From Armatimonadetes bacterium Uphvl-Ar2 (GTDB lineage Bacteria > Armatimonadota > Fimbriimonadia > Fimbriimonadales > Fimbriimonadaceae): a stretch of 64,000 nt of DNA. How positions within the stretch are numbered: position 1 is the stretch's first letter; every line of letters starts with the position of its first letter. Under the pieces are notes generated by a model. The model did no database searches and was not told the origin of the DNA. It saw only the letters and a program-made list of their open reading frames with translations. The stretch spans positions 2,046,001 to 2,110,000 of the forward strand of contig CP021424.1 of assembly GCA_002162095.1 (NCBI GenBank). The letters run 5' to 3'. A program made the position numbers and the translations under genes. Below are positions 61,635 through 64,000 of the stretch, piece after piece.

Positions 61635-62642
61635 TTAGGCCTCAATGCTCTTCATCCGGCCCGCCACGAGGGTGACGGCATCGTTGAGCGTGATGACGCC
61701 GACCACGGCTTGGTTCTCATCCTCCACCAGCGTCATCTTGGTTTCCCGGGCGCGGAGGGTTTCGAAGAGGTCAATGGCCGATTGCTTCTCGTTCAACCGC
61801 GGCAATTCGGAGAGTAGAGAAGTCAGGGGTACATCTTCTCCGCAGTACCAATCGCGAACGCGCAAGAGGCCCGAGGTGTCCTCCCATCCGCCCCGGAACA
61901 CCGGCAAGTAGGAGTGCGAAGATTGCCGAATGGCTTCTTCCATGCGCTTACGATCCCAGTTGAGGTCCAGAGCCTCGATTTCGGCGATGGGAGTCATCAC
62001 TTCGCCGCACGTGCGCTCGCTGAGTTGGAAGGCGTTTTGCACAAACTCGCTTTCTCGTTTATCAATGGCTCCGCTTCGAATGCCTTCTCGAATCAGGGTG
62101 AGCAGGTCTTGTTCCGTCACGCGGGCCCCCAAGCGTGCCCGCCGATTCACGGCATCCTCGGCGATCTTGCTGGTCCGGCTGACCAGCCACGCGAGGGGCC
62201 GCGTGATGCGGATGAGCCAATAAAAGGGCTTCGCAAACCAAAGGGCAATGGCGTCGGCGTGGTCGAACCCGATCTGCTTGGGGATGACATTGGTCACGAT
62301 AAGCGCCGCAATAGTCATCACGAGGAGGGTCAGGCCGCTCGCTATGGGCTGGGCATGGGTTTCCTGGATCCATGACTGCGCCAAAAACCACGGGGTGACG
62401 ATGGGTGTGAGTTGGTTGCTGATGATGGCCCCGAGGAGGAAGTTGGCGGCGGTGGCCAGCAACTGCCCGGCGGCCAAGAACGCCACCGGAGAGCGCTGGT
62501 AGACCAACACGAGCCGCCCCGCATGGTTACCCGCCTCGTGGGCTTGTCGCATCCGCTCGACGCGGGCACTGAAGGTAGCCATCTCAGCGGCGGAGATCAG
62601 CGCCGACACCAAGAAGAGAATCAGAATCTCCACCCAAACCAT
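61635..62642 (-). CDS. CNNM/CorC-type (DUF21 plus CBS) membrane protein
   Basis: About 335 aa. DUF21 membrane domain with about four helices (ILILFLVSALISAAEMATFS, then LLATAANFLLGAIIS and LLVMTIAALIVTNVIPKQIG) followed by a CBS pair (VMTPIAEIEAL, then VEDENQAVVGVITLNDAVT). The C-terminal CorC/HlyC domain is missing (family often 400-450 aa). It may export magnesium or cobalt. ATG 62642 or GTG 62645. Confidence 0.87.
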   Translation of the reverse strand: MVWVEILILFLVSALISAAEMATFSARVERMRQAHEAGNHAGRLVLVYQRSPVAFLAAGQLLATAANFLLGAIISNQLTPIVTPWFLAQSWIQETHAQPIASGLTLLVMTIAALIVTNVIPKQIGFDHADAIALWFAKPFYWLIRITRPLAWLVSRTSKIAEDAVNRRARLGARVTEQDLLTLIREGIRSGAIDKRESEFVQNAFQLSERTCGEVMTPIAEIEALDLNWDRKRMEEAIRQSSHSYLPVFRGGWEDTSGLLRVRDWYCGEDVPLTSLLSELPRLNEKQSAIDLFETLRARETKMTLVEDENQAVVGVITLNDAVTLVAGRMKSIEA

Positions 62643-62703
62643 CACCGATGAGACGCACGATCAGGGGTAGAGGATGCACACCCCCCGCTGGTAAGATGGC
62701 TAG

Positions 62704-63225
62704 ATGGGTATTGCCACTCTCGTTGCCCACGCCGCCCTTTTGGTGGCTTCCTCGTCCACGTCCCATCCGGATGCTGATCTGAGCACGATTGACGGCACGA
62801 TTAACGAACTGTATGCCGTGATCAGTCGAACTACGCCGGGCACTCGGGATTGGGATCGGTTCAAGGCGCTCTTCGATCCCCATGCGCGGATCATCCTCAA
62901 CCGAAATCCGAATACGGCGAGGGCAGGTTCGGATTTCTTCAGCCTTTCAACGGACGATTACCGAACGCAGAACGAGAAGTACTTCCTGGAAAATCCTTTC
63001 GTCGAGAAGGAGCTACATCGAGACACGATGGTTTACGGTGGCATTGCCCAAGTGTTGTCAACTTATGAACTGAAAGCTGGCCTTGCCCCTGCAGAATGGA
63101 CTGCGACAGGTGTGAACATGATCCAGCTCTACTTCAAGGATGGCCGGTGGTTCATTCAGGGCATAGTTTTCAGGCCATCGGATCAAAACAACCCCATCCC
63201 CGCGCGCCTCCTGCCACCCCGGTAA
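62704..63225 (+). CDS. Secreted NTF2-like (SnoaL-type) protein
   Basis: 173 aa. A hydrophobic signal (VAHAALLVASSSTS) precedes a single NTF2-fold domain: INELYAVISRTTPGTRDWDR, then LFDPHARIILN and VNMIQLYFKDGRWFIQGIVF. Members act as enzymes or ligand carriers; the function is unknown here. Confidence 0.78.
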   Translation: MGIATLVAHAALLVASSSTSHPDADLSTIDGTINELYAVISRTTPGTRDWDRFKALFDPHARIILNRNPNTARAGSDFFSLSTDDYRTQNEKYFLENPFVEKELHRDTMVYGGIAQVLSTYELKAGLAPAEWTATGVNMIQLYFKDGRWFIQGIVFRPSDQNNPIPARLLPPR

Positions 63226-63235
63226 GCTGGGGGGC

Positions 63236-63463
63236 ATGACCTTCGAGACCTTTCGCATCCACAGCGAGTTCATCACGCTCGGCCAGCTTCTCAAAGCGGC
63301 CGACGTGGTGCAATCCGGCGGCGATGTGAAGTGGTTTCTCTCGCAGGCCGACATCAAGGTCAATGACGAGCCGGACAACCGGCGCGGCCGCAAGCTCTAC
63401 CCAGGCGACCGCATCGTGATTGACTTCGAACTCGAACTCGAGATCACCAGTCCAGCGCGTTAG
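63236..63463 (+). CDS. S4-domain RNA-binding protein (YaaA-like)
   Basis: 75 aa single S4 domain: FITLGQLLKAADVVQSGGDV, then KWFLSQADIKVNDEPDNRRG and RKLYPGDRIVID. This is the RNA-binding fold of ribosomal protein S4 and small proteins such as YaaA/YbcJ. It probably binds rRNA or tRNA. It overlaps the next gene (convergent) by 20 nt. Confidence 0.88.
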   Translation: MTFETFRIHSEFITLGQLLKAADVVQSGGDVKWFLSQADIKVNDEPDNRRGRKLYPGDRIVIDFELELEITSPAR

Positions 63464-64000
63464 GGGTGCGGCCCAGCGCCGCCGGGTTGTAGGTTCCGGT
63501 GGTATTGCCCAGCACCACCACCACGCGCTCCTTGGCCAGGTCAATCATCAGGTGTGTGCGGGCCCCGGGCTGGCTACCCCCATGCTGCAGAACATTGGCC
63601 TCGCCCAGGTCCCATCCCAAGCCGTACTCCGTCTGGGTGCCGTTCTTCAGCGTGCGCGGCGTGCCCATGAGCTTGAGGCTCGCGGGCGACACCAGTTTGC
63701 CGGACCGCACCGCTTCTCCCCAGCGGGCCAGCCCCCGGGCGGTGCTTTCCATGCCGCCGCCCCCGTACTTCCAGCTCAAGTCGTCGCGGAAGGTGTTCAG
63801 GCGCGGCACGCCCAGGCCGTTTTGTTCGTAAATTCGGTTGCGCGGGGTCTTCAGACTCTGGTCTTCCACGTCCAGCTCGCCCCCGGCGGGCGTAAACACT
63901 TCTAGGCGCATGTAGCTCACAAAGTCGCGCCCGGAAGCCGTTTCCATGGCCCGCGCCACCACCGTAAAGGCGTGGGTGCTGTACATATAGCGCGTGTTGG
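63444..64000 (-). CDS. Beta-lactamase-family serine hydrolase (5' partial)
   Basis: The frame is open to the right edge, so at least the N-terminal part, including the SxxK motif, lies outside. The visible part has the Tyr motif region (TRYMYSTHAFTVVARAMETASG, resembling YSNxxY), GGGGMESTARGLARWGEA and the third-box-like HGGSQPGART in place of KTG, as in class C beta-lactamase/esterase-type enzymes. The substrate is unknown. Confidence 0.85.
   Translation of the reverse strand, partial: NTRYMYSTHAFTVVARAMETASGRDFVSYMRLEVFTPAGGELDVEDQSLKTPRNRIYEQNGLGVPRLNTFRDDLSWKYGGGGMESTARGLARWGEAVRSGKLVSPASLKLMGTPRTLKNGTQTEYGLGWDLGEANVLQHGGSQPGARTHLMIDLAKERVVVVLGNTTGTYNPAALGRTPNALDW

Overview
The window is GC-rich, densely coded bacterial chromosome. 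It carries a type IV pilus retraction ATPase and the proximal part of a flagellar operon. The cell looks diderm, because there are small beta-barrel proteins ending in an aromatic residue, cytochrome c maturation proteins CcmE and CcmF, an RseB-like periplasmic sensor and a PEP-CTERM protein. Together with a SARP/BTAD-type regulator, this suggests Armatimonadota, perhaps Fimbriimonadia. That placement is inference from gene content; no rRNA or ribosomal protein gene is present to confirm it.

Layout. 0-11 kb: pilT (5' end outside the window), a lipid kinase, two related small membrane proteins, pyrE-panD-ccmF-ccmE on the minus strand, a secreted unknown, an RNase H-fold nuclease, threonine aldolase, an esterase and a secreted unknown. 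11-20 kb: a SARP-like regulator, tRNA-Arg(UCG) and the minus-strand flagellar run flgB-flgC-fliE-fliF-fliG-fliH-fliI-fliJ-lytic transglycosylase-motE-like. 20-30 kb: a class III aminotransferase, a DUF4139 protein, a tightly packed minus-strand operon (FKBP lipoprotein, secreted protein, ArgC-like remnant, aroA, cmk, dapA), smpB, a ferredoxin, an M20 peptidase and a small beta-barrel. 30-42 kb is an envelope block: an ECF sigma/anti-sigma/RseB-like operon, a class A PBP, PBP2, an O-antigen-ligase-like protein, two glycosyltransferases and a LysM/SH3/NlpC hydrolase. 42-48 kb looks accessory: tRNA-Glu(UUC) with a duplicated 3' end, an AT-richer patch with a PEP-CTERM gene, an NHL gene fragment, a cyanophycinase-like peptidase and a broken VOC gene. 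48-52.5 kb is a metal and peroxide stress group: mntR, a DinB-like gene, a SIMPL lipoprotein and a perR-like regulator overlapping katG. 52.5-64 kb: DUF1905, a flavoprotein, an RNA helicase, a sulfatase, an S9 peptidase behind a structured leader, DAHP synthase, a CNNM/CorC protein, an NTF2-like protein, an S4 RNA-binding protein and a partial serine hydrolase.

The most notable signals are these. (i) Four reading-frame breaks (class A PBP, twice in the O-antigen ligase, DAHP synthase) are each repaired by adding one G/C to a G/C run. They point either to systematic sequence error or to slippage, and should be resolved before any gene is called dead. (ii) CcmE carries Cys-x3-Tyr in place of the haem-binding His. 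(iii) An ArgC-like protein has lost its NADP domain and catalytic Cys but sits in an amino-acid biosynthesis operon. (iv) A 13-bp hairpin contains the ribosome binding site of the perR-katG operon. (v) A nested stem-loop leader precedes the S9 peptidase. (vi) An att-like duplication of a tRNA-Glu 3' end lies about 100 bp downstream of the tRNA.
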